Source of the DNA: Polynucleobacter hirudinilacicola
GTDB lineage: Bacteria > Pseudomonadota > Gammaproteobacteria > Burkholderiales > Burkholderiaceae
NCBI RefSeq assembly: GCF_002192535.1
Contig: NZ_NAIA01000003.1
Location: 527,954-591,953, forward strand
Length of the DNA: 64,000 bases
Direction of reading: 5' to 3'
The notes under the pieces were generated by a model, which was given only the letters and a program-made list of their open reading frames with translations, did no database searches and was not told the DNA's origin. How positions within the stretch are numbered: the stretch's first letter is position 1; each line of letters opens with the position of its first letter. The translations under genes were made by a program, and so were the position numbers. Shown piece after piece: positions 1 to 8,759 of the stretch.

Positions 1-2754
1 CGCTTAGTCTCTACTCTAGAGTGTATGCAACGAGGCGGTGATGTCATGGAGGTTGCAAGCAATCTGCAGCTGGTATTTTTAAATGGAGATGGTGCATCCC
101 GCTCTAATAACAATAAAGCGCTTGGAGCCGTTAAAACTTATCTTCAAAACGAAGGCTTAAGTCATCTCGAGTCAGGCCACATTGCCTACAAGCAAGCTTG
201 GGCTCAAGCGTTTATGGAGTATTTGGATTGGCAAGCCGAAAAGGATGTTTATGAATTAAACCTTGCTTGGTTTGCAATGAGTGAGCGCATGATGGATCAT
301 GCTGCTGAAGCCAAAGAAGCGATGCGTGTACGTGATTTTGATGATTTAGAAATCGGTGTGAGTCAGTTAATGGCAGATTACGCTAACGCTGCTTACCTCC
401 AAGCACGCTTAGATGCTAAATACAAACATATTTTGGTTGATGAGTTTCAGGATACCAATCCATTGCAGTGGCAGATTCTGCGCTCCTGGTTCGAGGCTTA
501 TGGTCAAACTCAGGATCGGCCTAGCGTCTTTATTGTGGGCGATCCCAAGCAGTCAATCTATCGTTTCCGCAGAGCCGACCCGCGTTTATTCGCAAGCGCA
601 AAAGCATTCCTGGAAGCGGAGATGGGTGCGGTAGCGCTAGATCAAGATACAACGCGTCGCAATGCTCCCAAAATTAATGCGGCTGTGAACGATACTTTTG
701 CGCGCTCGCAATTGCCACCTAGCTATGACTTTCATGAGCAAGATACTTTGTGGGAGCCATTGGTAGAGGGCTTACCGAATGAGGTCTATTCAAAAGAGGG
801 TGAGGCTGCACTATTACCGCTCATTCCATACGTCAAAGAAGAGTTAGCCCCTCGAGAGGGCAATGCATTTGATGCGCCGATTACTGATGTGAACCAAACC
901 GTTGCAGCTACTCAGCGCTATGTAGAGGGCCAAGAGATCGGTAAGCTGATTCATGAGGTCATAGCCACACGCCAAGTGATGGATGAAGAAGATGGCCGCA
1001 AGTTTTGGCGTCCCGCTAGAGAAAGTGATTTCCTATTGCTCGTCAAACGCCGTAAATATTTACCGCAGTTTGAAAGAGCCTTGCGTGAAGCCGATTTAGC
1101 TTATGACAGCTCCAGACTTGGGGGGCTGCTCAATACACTTGAGATTGATGATTTGGTAGCCTTACTCACGGTATTGCTATCACCGCGTCATGATTTACCT
1201 CTAGCGCAAGTATTAAGAAGTCCGATCTTTGGCTTTTCTGATCAACAAATGCAGTATCTGAGTATTGCCAAAGCCCATCAGCAATATCGCTCTTGGTGGG
1301 ATGCCTTGCAAGATAGTCAAGATGCATCAGCCCAAAGAGCAGCTCGCTTTTTAGAGCATTGGCGTGTATTAGCAGAACATTTACCAGTTCATGACTTATT
1401 GGATCAAATTTATCAAGAGAGTAATTTGCGTTTTGAGTACGCAGTTAGTGCACAGCCTTTAGCTCGTGCACAGGTGGTTGCCAACCTAGATGCCTTTTTA
1501 GAGCTTTCTCTCAATCAGGATGGGGGTCGTTATCCAAGTCTAGGTCGCTTTATTGACGAGATCAACGCAATGCGTCGCAGTGATGACGATGAAACGCCAG
1601 ATGAAGGTGATGTTGAGCTTGAATCTGATACCGAGCTAGTAGAAGTGGATGAAGATAGCGAGATGTCAGAGGAAGATCAGCATAAGCGCGTACGCCTCAT
1701 GACAATCCATGGCGCCAAAGGTCTGGAATCTCCCTTTGTGATTATTTTGGATGCGAATCATACGGTTGGCGCATCGGATCATTCTGGCGTTTTATTAGAG
1801 TGGTCGCCTAATGATAGAAGTCCATCGCATCTCTCGATGTATACCAAGGCAGGCTTAACTTCACCACGCACTCAAATTCGGGAAGATGAGGAACTGATTA
1901 GCCTGAATGAAAACTGGAACTTACTATACGTGGCAATGACACGTGCCAAACAAGGCCTTTGGATTAGCGGAGTAGCAAAAGAGCCTACTACAAACAATTC
2001 CATTGGCCTTGATCAGAAATCTTGGTATGCCAGAGCTCAGTTTGGCAAGCTGTCTACTATAGAGTCTATTAAGACAAGCGCTACTCATTCTGACAGTGCA
2101 ACCAAGCAGTCAAGCACGACAAAAGAGAGCTCTCCAGTTGCAGACACTTTCAGTATTGAAGATTTCCAGATTGCCTGGGAAGAAGCAAAACAAAGTCATC
2201 AACAACAGTTACGCGATATTGAGAGTGGAGCAACAGTTCAAGCAGCAGTTCAATCCACTCCAACAGCAGTAGAAAATGAACCCGACCCAGAAATATTGGA
2301 AGAGGGTGCAAACTTTCATAAGCTGCTGGAGTTCTTGACGCCAGACTCAAGCAATACTGCAAAGCCAGGGATGCCAAGTGAGCAAGAGATTATGAATTGG
2401 CTATCGGTAGATCAAGAGCAGGCGCAAAGACTGGTGACGCGTACACAGACAGTGCTAGAAGCATCAGCGCTCAAGCCTTACCTCACATCAGTACATTGGA
2501 TTGCAGCTTGGAATGAGCTTGATATTGCTAGCCAAGAAGGTAAGAGCTACCGTATGGATCGCTTAGTGGAGTTAGATGACCATCTAGCAATCATTGATTA
2601 CAAGCTCACCATTCCCAAAGAGGATAGCGAGATGTATGAAAAATACCGCAAGCAGTTACAGGGCTATCAAGCTGAGCTCACCCGCATCCGGAAAGATAAA
2701 CCTAATAAGGCTTACTTGATTTCGTCTAAAGGTGAGATCGTGGAAGTAAAGTAA
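1..2754 (+). CDS. UvrD/REP-family helicase-nuclease, AddA/RecB type (5' partial)
   Basis: The frame is open from base 1, so the gene starts outside the window; the ATG at 25 is internal. Seen, numbering codons from base 1: Walker B-like ILVDEFQDTNPLQW near 143, GDPKQSIYRFRRAD near 180, TIHGAKGLESPFV near 568 and LLYVAMTRAKQGLW near 642, the late motifs of superfamily 1A helicases. The C-terminus has YRMDRLVE, then AIIDYK near 863 and QLQGYQAEL, the RecB/AddA-type PD-(D/E)XK nuclease signature. The Walker A segment must lie upstream. Family role: double-strand-break end resection with an AddB-like partner, which is probably encoded upstream. An acidic, low-complexity stretch near codons 530-555 separates helicase blocks. 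Family assignment is firm; AddA versus RecB is inferred. Confidence 0.9.
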   Translation, partial: RLVSTLECMQRGGDVMEVASNLQLVFLNGDGASRSNNNKALGAVKTYLQNEGLSHLESGHIAYKQAWAQAFMEYLDWQAEKDVYELNLAWFAMSERMMDHAAEAKEAMRVRDFDDLEIGVSQLMADYANAAYLQARLDAKYKHILVDEFQDTNPLQWQILRSWFEAYGQTQDRPSVFIVGDPKQSIYRFRRADPRLFASAKAFLEAEMGAVALDQDTTRRNAPKINAAVNDTFARSQLPPSYDFHEQDTLWEPLVEGLPNEVYSKEGEAALLPLIPYVKEELAPREGNAFDAPITDVNQTVAATQRYVEGQEIGKLIHEVIATRQVMDEEDGRKFWRPARESDFLLLVKRRKYLPQFERALREADLAYDSSRLGGLLNTLEIDDLVALLTVLLSPRHDLPLAQVLRSPIFGFSDQQMQYLSIAKAHQQYRSWWDALQDSQDASAQRAARFLEHWRVLAEHLPVHDLLDQIYQESNLRFEYAVSAQPLARAQVVANLDAFLELSLNQDGGRYPSLGRFIDEINAMRRSDDDETPDEGDVELESDTELVEVDEDSEMSEEDQHKRVRLMTIHGAKGLESPFVIILDANHTVGASDHSGVLLEWSPNDRSPSHLSMYTKAGLTSPRTQIREDEELISLNENWNLLYVAMTRAKQGLWISGVAKEPTTNNSIGLDQKSWYARAQFGKLSTIESIKTSATHSDSATKQSSTTKESSPVADTFSIEDFQIAWEEAKQSHQQQLRDIESGATVQAAVQSTPTAVENEPDPEILEEGANFHKLLEFLTPDSSNTAKPGMPSEQEIMNWLSVDQEQAQRLVTRTQTVLEASALKPYLTSVHWIAAWNELDIASQEGKSYRMDRLVELDDHLAIIDYKLTIPKEDSEMYEKYRKQLQGYQAELTRIRKDKPNKAYLISSKGEIVEVK

Positions 2755-2758
2755 ACCC

Positions 2759-3106
2759 TTAAGCAGCCGCCTTGTACTTGTTGGTGATCAAGGTTCCTTT
2801 ATTCAATTTCTTTTCAACGGTTGAGATTGATTTAGACTCTCTTTTCACTTCACCAAGTACTTGATTGATGAAAGTTTGCCAGCCCTCACCCTTGGACTTA
2901 TAAAAATCCAAAATATCTTTATCAATTCTCAAGGTAACTTGCTCTTTAGCTCCGCTACCTAATGGTCTGCCGCGACCACGCACTAGCGTAGGCTTGACTT
3001 TCTCCCACTCTTCATCCGTGAATGGCGTATTGTCAGGATCTGCCATTGCCGCTTTTGTAATGGCAGCATCCTCTTCAGCGCTGGGTCTAATTATTTTCTT
3101 TTTCAT
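2759..3106 (-). CDS. brnA: BrnA-family antitoxin
   Basis: 115 aa. The C-terminal half carries GRPLGSGAKEQVTLRIDKD followed by LDFYKSKGEGWQTFINQVL, the ribbon-helix-helix-like BrnA antitoxin signature. Members neutralise BrnT and bind the operon promoter as autorepressors. The start overlaps the end of brnT by 20 bp, so the toxin gene is first and the antitoxin second, as in known brnTA operons. The N-terminal part (about 1-50) contains the EEWEKVKPTLVRGRGRP stretch common in this family. It ends 4 bp from the stop of the convergent helicase gene. Confidence 0.92.
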   Translation of the reverse strand: MKKKIIRPSAEEDAAITKAAMADPDNTPFTDEEWEKVKPTLVRGRGRPLGSGAKEQVTLRIDKDILDFYKSKGEGWQTFINQVLGEVKRESKSISTVEKKLNKGTLITNKYKAAA

Positions 3107-3359
3107 ATCTCTCTACCTCGCGAGCATTTGCTTTTCGTAAGCTGATAATTCTCTTGCCTATTTTTAGTTCAACATAAACTACGCAATACAGGCGTTGCTT
3201 TATAAGTGCTAGTGCTACACACCTTTCCTCGCCATAATTTTTTCTGCTATCAATGTAGCTAATGGCAGAATCCCAATCCAGCAGTTTTGCATCTGAGAGG
3301 GATAGGCCATGTTTTGTAAGGTTTGAATTATTTTTTGCCGAATCATACGTGAGTTTCAT
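3087..3359 (-). CDS. brnT: BrnT-family ribonuclease toxin
   Basis: 90 aa. MKLTYDSAKNNSNLTKHGLSL at the N-terminus matches the BrnT pattern (W/YDxxKNxxNxxKHGxSF), and the C-terminal half has ERCVALALIKQRLYCVVYV followed by RIISLRKANAREVERYE, the conserved RIISxRxAxxxExxxYE block. BrnT is a RelE-fold ribonuclease that stops growth by cleaving RNA. The usual first-residue Trp/Phe is replaced by Tyr, but the residues expected for activity look intact. It is the first gene of a leftward brnT-brnA operon with an inverted repeat just upstream. Confidence 0.92.
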   Translation of the reverse strand: MKLTYDSAKNNSNLTKHGLSLSDAKLLDWDSAISYIDSRKNYGEERCVALALIKQRLYCVVYVELKIGKRIISLRKANAREVERYEKENN

Positions 3360-3367
3360 CGTAAATA

Positions 3368-3414
3368 TTGTAGTTACGTTAAATCATAACATCAATGAAT
3401 TAATATAACTACAA
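3368..3414 (-). promoter_or_regulatory. Candidate BrnA operator and brnTA promoter
   Basis: A perfect 9-bp inverted repeat, TTGTAGTTA at 3368-3376 and TAACTACAA at 3406-3414, lies 9-55 bp upstream of brnT. Between the arms the minus strand has TATGAT (3388-3383), a good -10 hexamer. BrnA is known to repress its own promoter by binding inverted repeats, so this is the natural operator candidate. The repeat is seen directly; the binding is inferred. Confidence 0.55.
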
Positions 3415-3475
3415 AAATTAAGGGATTACTTGGAAAAGTGGGCTGGAATGTTAAATAAAGCACTATTATCGAATC

Positions 3476-3601
3476 ATGGAACGTTTCCCCATCATGATTG
3501 AATTAATAGAAACCGTACAGCCTTGGTTGTACCGCGCCAGCATTTATCTATCGCACGCTTTCGTAGACGATCCAGTAATCCTCGCATTTGTGTTCTGCTA
3601 A
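3476..3601 (+). CDS. Possible 41-aa small ORF
   Basis: ATG at 3476 opens 41 codons (begins MERFPIMIELIETVQPWLY, ends VILAFVFC) and stops 5 bp before a strong terminator hairpin. The composition is amphipathic to hydrophobic and rich in aromatic residues. No convincing Shine-Dalgarno sequence precedes it. It may be a small protein or simply the inside of a short transcript that ends at the terminator. No family is recognised. Confidence 0.3.
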   Translation: MERFPIMIELIETVQPWLYRASIYLSHAFVDDPVILAFVFC

Positions 3602-3605
3602 ATAA

Positions 3606-3631
3606 AAAACCACCGTATTCGGTGGTTTTTT
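3606..3631. terminator. Bidirectional rho-independent terminator
   Basis: A 10-bp stem, AAAACCACCG (3606-3615) and CGGTGGTTTT (3620-3629) with a TATT loop, is flanked by A-runs on the left and T-runs on the right. It can therefore end rightward transcripts through 3476-3601 and leftward transcripts of tctC, which stops at 3673. Confidence 0.88.
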
Positions 3632-3672
3632 ATTTGAGACAAAAGAAAAATAAAGAGCAGAATTCAAAAGCC

Positions 3673-4635
3673 TTACTTAATCATCCCTGCGTTTTTGGCA
3701 TCTTCCATGGCTTGGGCTGTTTTCTCTTTCATGAAGGCTGGCATTTTTGCCAAAGGTACATCCACAATCACAAATCCAGAGTCCTCTAACTTCTTCTTAG
3801 TTTCAGGATCTGCATTGAGTTGTGCGAAGTAGTCAGATAGCTTCTGTTGCAGCACTAGTGGGGTAGCTTTAGGTACAGCAACGCCACGATAGGCGCCGTC
3901 TACCCAGTTCAGGCCTAACTCTTTAAAAGTTGGCACGTCTGGAAGGGCAGGATTACGCTTCTCAGTAGCAATCGCCAGGGTACGCACCTTACCTTTTTGT
4001 TGAATGGCTAATGGCAGATAGCCCATGGCGCCATCAACGTGCATACCAATCAAAGCCGTAATCAAATCACCCGTGCCTTTAAAGGGAACGTAATTGATTT
4101 TGACACCAGCCAATTTATTGAGACGCTCAACAGCCATGTGATTGGCTGAGAACTGAGCCGAACCTGCCAAAGACATCTTGCCTGGATCTTTCTTGGCCGC
4201 AGCAATAAATTCTTGATAGGTCTTGTAAGGACTATCAGCAGAGACCATCAAAGCATCGGGAGTGAAGTGGTAGTAGTAGATCGCATTAATGTCTTCAGTC
4301 TTGTACTGAATACCTTCTTGCAGTGGCTGCAAGATTGTGTGCGGAATATTGACGCCTACTACTGTAGTGCCATCGGCTGGATAAGTATTGAGGGCGCTCC
4401 AGACTAATGCGCCACCAGCACCAGCACGATTCATGACCACCATAGGCTGCTTGAATTTCTTGGCAGAAATATCTGCTTGATAGCGTGCCACTAAATCAGA
4501 CTCGCCAGCTGGTGGAAAAGGGATGATGTACTGAATCGTTTTATCTGGAAATGGCTGAGCGCTCGCTCCTGACAGCAATCCAATAGAAATGAAACAGGCG
4601 CCTAGTAAAACACCCAGAAATTTAAATCGCTTCAT
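3673..4635 (-). CDS. Bug/TctC-family periplasmic substrate-binding protein
   Basis: 320 aa with a Sec signal peptide (MKRFKFLGVLLGACFISIGL, cleavage likely after GASA) followed by QPFPDKTIQYIIPFPPAGESD, the hallmark N-terminus of Bug/TctC receptors, where the PFPPGG loop binds a carboxylate ligand. These proteins deliver organic acids to tripartite tricarboxylate transporters. No tctA/tctB membrane genes lie nearby, so it may serve a distant transporter or act as a sensor, as many Bug proteins do. Its ATG overlaps the ttuC TGA (ATGA), so the two are translationally coupled; the ligand may be tartrate or malate by context. Confidence 0.93.
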   Translation of the reverse strand: MKRFKFLGVLLGACFISIGLLSGASAQPFPDKTIQYIIPFPPAGESDLVARYQADISAKKFKQPMVVMNRAGAGGALVWSALNTYPADGTTVVGVNIPHTILQPLQEGIQYKTEDINAIYYYHFTPDALMVSADSPYKTYQEFIAAAKKDPGKMSLAGSAQFSANHMAVERLNKLAGVKINYVPFKGTGDLITALIGMHVDGAMGYLPLAIQQKGKVRTLAIATEKRNPALPDVPTFKELGLNWVDGAYRGVAVPKATPLVLQQKLSDYFAQLNADPETKKKLEDSGFVIVDVPLAKMPAFMKEKTAQAMEDAKNAGMIK

Positions 4636-5699
4636 TTAGAAATCTCCTCAATTACTGCGTTAGTGACATCACTCATCATGGCTGTGCCGCCTAAATCACG
4701 AGTATGTAATTTAGGATTGGCGGTGACTTTTTCAATGGCGGCCATGAGCTTGGCTCCGAGTGCTTTTTCGCCCAAGAAGTCGAGCATCATGACTGCTGAC
4801 CAGAAGGTGCCAATGGGATTGGCAAGACCCTTACCCATAATGTCAAAAGCAGAGCCATGAATGGGCTCAAACATCGATGGATAGCGGCGCTCTGGATCCA
4901 GGTTGGCAGTTGGTGCAATGCCTAGACTGCCTGCAAGCGCTGCAGCTAAATCACTCAGCACATCTGCATGCAAGTTGGTAGCCACAATGGTATCTAAAGA
5001 TTCAGGGCGATTGACCATGCGCGCTGTTGCCGCATCTACTAATTCTTTATCCCAAGTAACATCCGGAAAATCTTTAGCAACAATATTGGCGATTTCATCC
5101 CACATCACCATGCCATGACGCTGGGCATTGGATTTGGTGATGACAGTGAGGTGCTTACGAGGACGCGACTGCGCTAACTTAAAGGCAAAACGCTGTACAC
5201 GCTCAACGCCAACGCGAGTCATGATGCTCATGTCAGAAGCTACTTCAATGGGGTGACCTTGGTGCGCTCTACCGCCTACGCCAGAGTATTCACCTTCGGA
5301 GTTCTCGCGCACGATGACCCAATCGAGTTGACCAGGTTTGCAATTGCGCAGAGGGGTTTCAATGCCAGGAAGGATGCGAGTAGGGCGCACGTTCGCATAT
5401 TGATCAAAGCCTTGGCAAATCTTTAAGCGCAAACCCCACAAAGTAATGTGATCCGGAATTTTTGGATCACCAGCTGAACCAAACAAGATGGCATCTTTAG
5501 AGCGCAAAGGTTCAAGGCCATCGTCGGGCATCATGATGCCGTGCTTGCGGTAGTAATCGCCACCCCAATCAAAGTGCTCAAACTGAAAAGCGACTTCAGG
5601 ATGTTTTTTGCTTAAGGCAGTTAACACCTTCTCGCATTCAGGAATCACTTCCTTGCCAATTCCATCGCCTGGAATCGACGCTATCTTGTACGTCTTCAT
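4632..5699 (-). CDS. ttuC: Tartrate/D-malate-type decarboxylating dehydrogenase
   Basis: 355 aa from the ATG at 5699, which follows a clear Shine-Dalgarno site (AGGAGACAA); an upstream in-frame extension to 5840 is poor in protein-like sequence. Beta-decarboxylating dehydrogenase family: MKTYKIASIPGDGIGKEVIP, RENSEGEYSGVGGR (substrate loop), KSNAQRHGMVMWDE and EPIHGSAFDIMGKG (cofactor site). The sequence resembles tartrate dehydrogenase/D-malate dehydrogenase more than leucine (leuB) or isocitrate dehydrogenases. The expected reaction is NAD-dependent oxidation of tartrate or D-malate. The coupled tctC gene supports organic-acid use. Confidence 0.88.
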   Translation of the reverse strand: MKTYKIASIPGDGIGKEVIPECEKVLTALSKKHPEVAFQFEHFDWGGDYYRKHGIMMPDDGLEPLRSKDAILFGSAGDPKIPDHITLWGLRLKICQGFDQYANVRPTRILPGIETPLRNCKPGQLDWVIVRENSEGEYSGVGGRAHQGHPIEVASDMSIMTRVGVERVQRFAFKLAQSRPRKHLTVITKSNAQRHGMVMWDEIANIVAKDFPDVTWDKELVDAATARMVNRPESLDTIVATNLHADVLSDLAAALAGSLGIAPTANLDPERRYPSMFEPIHGSAFDIMGKGLANPIGTFWSAVMMLDFLGEKALGAKLMAAIEKVTANPKLHTRDLGGTAMMSDVTNAVIEEISK

Positions 5700-5888
5700 T
5701 TGTCTCCTACTGTTTTTATCTGAGTTACTTTGGTCAATGCAGCAATAACTTCTAAAGCCATTATGCAATCCATTGCTACTGAATAGAGGTGGGGTGAACT
5801 TGGGGTTTACGGCTAGTAGCCGCCCCCAAAAAGCACCCAAAAGGCATCAAAACAACAAAAACAGCTTCATTTTTACGATTTTTACATA

Positions 5889-5908
5889 TACTGTATAAAC
5901 ATACAGTA
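5889..5908. promoter_or_regulatory. LexA SOS box upstream of umuDC
   Basis: TACTGTATAAACATACAGTA is a near-consensus LexA site (CTGT-N8-ACAG), and its palindrome extends to 5886-5911. It ends 5 bp before the first umuD ATG, so LexA would block the promoter directly. A TATAAA at 5894-5899 inside the box is a possible -10. The site is seen directly; SOS induction follows from known LexA biology. Confidence 0.93.
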
Positions 5909-5913
5909 TATTA

Positions 5914-6414
5914 ATGACTATGACGCAGCAAATGAACCCCGCCAAAGCAAGCCTTAGCCAAGCCCCACAAGCCTTGGCAGGCCATTTTGCTGCCTATGAG
6001 CTCAAACTCCTAAGCCACCGGATTTCGGCTGGATTCCCTAGTCCAGCGGCAGATTACGCCGAGGATGGCCTAGATCTAAACCATTACCTGGTTCAGAACA
6101 AGCCAGCTACCTTCATGTTTACCGTGAAGGGGGACTCCATGCTGGGCGCGGGGATTTGTGATGGCGACAAGGTAGTGGTTGATAAGGCTCTCAAACCAAA
6201 ACACAAAGATATCGTGGTCGCGGTAGTCGATGGTGAATACACCATCAAGCGTCTTTATCAATTGCGCGGCCGCGTTGAACTCCAAGCAGAAAACCCGAAC
6301 TATCAAGCCATTACCTTTAATGAGGGTAGTGAGTTGCAAATCTGGGGCGTGGTTGTTGGGGTAGTGCGCAAGTACAGCAATGCGAGCACAAGATATAACA
6401 AGGGGAGCAAGTGA
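5914..6414 (+). CDS. umuD: DNA polymerase V accessory subunit UmuD
   Basis: 166 aa. The LexA/UmuD S24 peptidase fold is clear: self-cleavage site in [11 protein letters not shown] (Ala-Gly, about residues 36-37), nucleophile Ser in GDSMLGAGI (about 75) and general-base Lys in [11 protein letters not shown] (about 112). RecA filaments trigger self-cleavage to UmuD', which joins UmuC as the error-prone translesion polymerase. Starts at 5914, 5920 and 5932 are possible; the first leaves almost no leader after the SOS box and none has a good Shine-Dalgarno site. It overlaps umuC by ATGA. Confidence 0.95.
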   Translation: MTMTQQMNPAKASLSQAPQALAGHFAAYELKLLSHRISAGFPSPAADYAEDGLDLNHYLVQNKPATFMFTVKGDSMLGAGICDGDKVVVDKALKPKHKDIVVAVVDGEYTIKRLYQLRGRVELQAENPNYQAITFNEGSELQIWGVVVGVVRKYSNASTRYNKGSK

Positions 6415-7724
6415 TGAGTGCACATTCACCATCAAACACATTGTTCGCCTTAGTGGATGTCAATAACTTCTACGTTTCTTGTGAGCGCGTATTCCAGCCA
6501 AAGTTAGAAGAAGTGCCAATGGTGGTGCTCTCGAACAATGATGGTTGTGCAGTAGCGCGTAGTGCTGAAGTCAAAGCATTGGGCGTAAAAATGGGAACGC
6601 CTTGGTTTCAGATACAAGCGTTGGCTAAGAAGCACGGCATCAAGGCTTGCTCATCGAACTACACCTTATATGGCGATATGAGTAGTCGCGTAGTCCAGGT
6701 GCTCAGAGGCTTTACGCCCAACCTCGAGGTTTACAGCATCGATGAGAGTTTTCTGCAAATTGAGACTGTCTTAAAGCAATACCAAGACACGATTGAGCTG
6801 GGACAAAAGATCAAGCAGCAAGTGAAAGACACCACTGGCTTACCAGTTTGTGTCGGCATTGGTGCGAGCAAGACTTTAGCTAAATTAGCTAATCATTTAG
6901 CCAAAAAACACCAGCAGTTCGCTGGCGTATGTGATGTGAATGCTATGGCAAAACCAGAGCTATATCAGTGGATGAGTGAGACTGAAGTGGGTGAGGTGTG
7001 GGGCGTTGGCAGACAAATCGCCAAAAAACTCAAAGCCCAAAACATTCAGAGCGTGTTTGATCTGTTGCAAGCTTCACCACAAGCAATGCGCCAACAGTTT
7101 GGTGTCGTGATGGAGCGCCTTTGCTATGAGTTGCGCGGTACTTCTTGCTTGCAGTTAGAGGAAGTAGCCCCCGCCAAACAACAAATTATTGCCTCACGCA
7201 GTTTTGGAAAGCTAGTGACCAGTCAAGTAGAGCTAGCGCAATCCGTTGCCACTCATGCAGCGCGCGCAGCTGAAAAACTCAGAACCCAAAACAGCATTAC
7301 GGGCGCGCTCACAGTATTTATTCAGACAAACCCCTTTAAGCAACACGAGCCACAGCACCATCAAAGCATCACGATTCCATTGGTTGACCCTAGCGATGAC
7401 ACGCTGACCTTAACCAATGCAGCGCTAGAAGGTCTAAAGCAAATCTATCAACCTCACTTTCGATACAAGAAAGCAGGCGTCATTCTGAATCTGATTGGTG
7501 ATAAGCCAACAGTACAGCAATCACTCTTTGAGGATATGGAAAGTAAAGGCAAATCAGCACATCTCATGAAAGCGATGGATGAGATCAATACTCGCTTTGG
7601 TAATGCAGCGATTCGATCTGCGGCTGCAGGAACTAACGGTACCAAGCAAGCATGGCAAATGAGATCAAGCAATAAATCACCGAACTACACCACCAAGTGG
7701 GATGAGTTACCGGTCGTGAGCTAG
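6414..7724 (+). CDS. umuC: DNA polymerase V catalytic subunit UmuC (Y-family)
   Basis: 436 aa from the ATG at 6414, which overlaps the umuD TGA and has AAGGGGAGC upstream; a GTG at 6411 is also in frame. Y-family motifs: [17 protein letters not shown] with the first metal-binding Asp, [22 protein letters not shown] with the catalytic DE pair, and [17 protein letters not shown]. The helix-hairpin-helix region ([12 protein letters not shown]) and little-finger domain follow. Length fits UmuC (about 420-440). Intact and co-transcribed with umuD under LexA control. Confidence 0.95.
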   Translation: MSAHSPSNTLFALVDVNNFYVSCERVFQPKLEEVPMVVLSNNDGCAVARSAEVKALGVKMGTPWFQIQALAKKHGIKACSSNYTLYGDMSSRVVQVLRGFTPNLEVYSIDESFLQIETVLKQYQDTIELGQKIKQQVKDTTGLPVCVGIGASKTLAKLANHLAKKHQQFAGVCDVNAMAKPELYQWMSETEVGEVWGVGRQIAKKLKAQNIQSVFDLLQASPQAMRQQFGVVMERLCYELRGTSCLQLEEVAPAKQQIIASRSFGKLVTSQVELAQSVATHAARAAEKLRTQNSITGALTVFIQTNPFKQHEPQHHQSITIPLVDPSDDTLTLTNAALEGLKQIYQPHFRYKKAGVILNLIGDKPTVQQSLFEDMESKGKSAHLMKAMDEINTRFGNAAIRSAAAGTNGTKQAWQMRSSNKSPNYTTKWDELPVVS

Positions 7725-7780
7725 GGCGCTAGAGATGAAAAATAAAGAAAAAAACAACAGCAAAACCAATGATTTTTTAC

Positions 7781-7799
7781 AAGCTCATTTCGTGAGCTT
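7781..7799 (+). terminator. Hairpin after umuC, weak terminator
   Basis: A 7-bp stem, AAGCTCA (7781-7787) and TGAGCTT (7793-7799), lies 57 bp after the umuC stop. Only a short, broken T-tract follows, so termination there is uncertain. Confidence 0.4.
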
Positions 7800-7868
7800 T
7801 AAGTCAATTATTCTGAATTCGTAGTGGTAACTAAAAGCAGTAACTCAATGACATAAGAGGAGAAGCAA

Positions 7869-8012
7869 ATGAACACAATTAGTAACTTGATGAATAACTT
7901 TAATGGCATCTCATTGGCAGTGATCATGATCCTGTCGTATTGCGCAGTATTGAAAAATACCAAGCGTCATGAAAGTGCCACAAAACAGGCATTTAATCGC
8001 AGATCCCAGTAA
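7869..8012 (+). CDS. Small single-pass membrane protein, 47 aa, unknown
   Basis: ATG at 7869 follows a strong Shine-Dalgarno sequence (AGAGGAGAAG). The 47-aa product has a polar Asn-rich start, one hydrophobic helix at about residues 14-28 (ISLAVIMILSYCAVL) and a basic tail (KNTKRHESATKQAFNRRSQ), predicting N-out/C-in insertion by the positive-inside rule. A long hairpin follows at 8062-8095. No family is recognised. The strong ribosome site makes it more credible than a chance ORF. Confidence 0.6.
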   Translation: MNTISNLMNNFNGISLAVIMILSYCAVLKNTKRHESATKQAFNRRSQ

Positions 8013-8061
8013 GGGATACAAGCGGTCAAATTAAAAATCAGTTGTTGTAGCCGGTTTTTGC

Positions 8062-8095
8062 GGGGAATAGGGGGATCACGGACCTCTTATTCCCC
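8062..8095 (+). terminator. Long GC-rich hairpin, probable terminator
   Basis: GGGGAATA (8062-8069) pairs with TATTCCCC (8088-8095), and the stem can continue inward to about 13 bp with G-U pairs and an 8-nt loop. There is no long T-run after it, so it may be a terminator or a 3' stabiliser for the small gene at 7869. Confidence 0.5.
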
Positions 8096-8154
8096 TAATT
8101 CATTTAAGGGTTTGAGTACAATCACAAAGCCATAAAGTTCGTTAATATTCAAAT

Positions 8155-8697
8155 ATGACTGAAGACAAGCAAACCTATCTAGATAAAAAATTGCGTCCAT
8201 TGCCGCGTTGGATATTTATGTCCCGCTGGTTACAAGCGCCCTTATATCTTGGTCTCATCGTAGCGCAGGGTGTATACGTCTGGCAGTTTTGGATTGAGCT
8301 AGTACATCTCATTCAGATGATGGCCAATAAGAGCATGACAGAGACTGGCTTAATGTTGGTGGTCTTAGGCCTGATCGATGTAGTCATGATCTCAAATTTA
8401 TTAGTGATGGTGATTGTTGGTGGTTGGGAGACTTTTGTTTCGCGCTTAGAGTTGCAAAATCATCCTGATCAGCCAGAGTGGTTGTCTCATGTGAATGCTG
8501 GCGTTCTCAAGGTGAAGTTGGCAACCGCCATCATTGGTATTTCATCGATTCATTTGCTGAAGACGTTTATTAATGCGGCGTCTTATGATGAAAAAACCTT
8601 GATGTGGCAAACCCTCATTCATGTGACCTTTGTCTTGTCTGCTCTTGCTATTGCCTATACCGAAAAAATAGTGACAGCCGCCCATAAGCCACACTAA
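8155..8697 (+). CDS. UPF0114 (TIGR00645/YqhA) family membrane protein
   Basis: 180 aa. It opens with a UPF0114 pattern ([21 protein letters not shown]) and continues with [20 protein letters not shown] and [12 protein letters not shown], typical of the YqhA family. Three to four membrane helices are visible at about 24-46, 66-90, 121-138 and 150-168. The function of the family is not established; it is in the inner membrane. It has its own short upstream region and no obvious partner. Confidence 0.9.
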   Translation: MTEDKQTYLDKKLRPLPRWIFMSRWLQAPLYLGLIVAQGVYVWQFWIELVHLIQMMANKSMTETGLMLVVLGLIDVVMISNLLVMVIVGGWETFVSRLELQNHPDQPEWLSHVNAGVLKVKLATAIIGISSIHLLKTFINAASYDEKTLMWQTLIHVTFVLSALAIAYTEKIVTAAHKPH

Positions 8698-8759
8698 AGA
8701 CTAGAAAAGATTGGGCAACCTAGTTATAGAGCCCTAAATTCTTGTGAAGTAGCTCCATC

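Noticed and set aside
3523..3789. 88-codon open frame on the plus strand
   Set aside because: It runs through the strong terminator at 3606-3629 and into tctC on the other strand.
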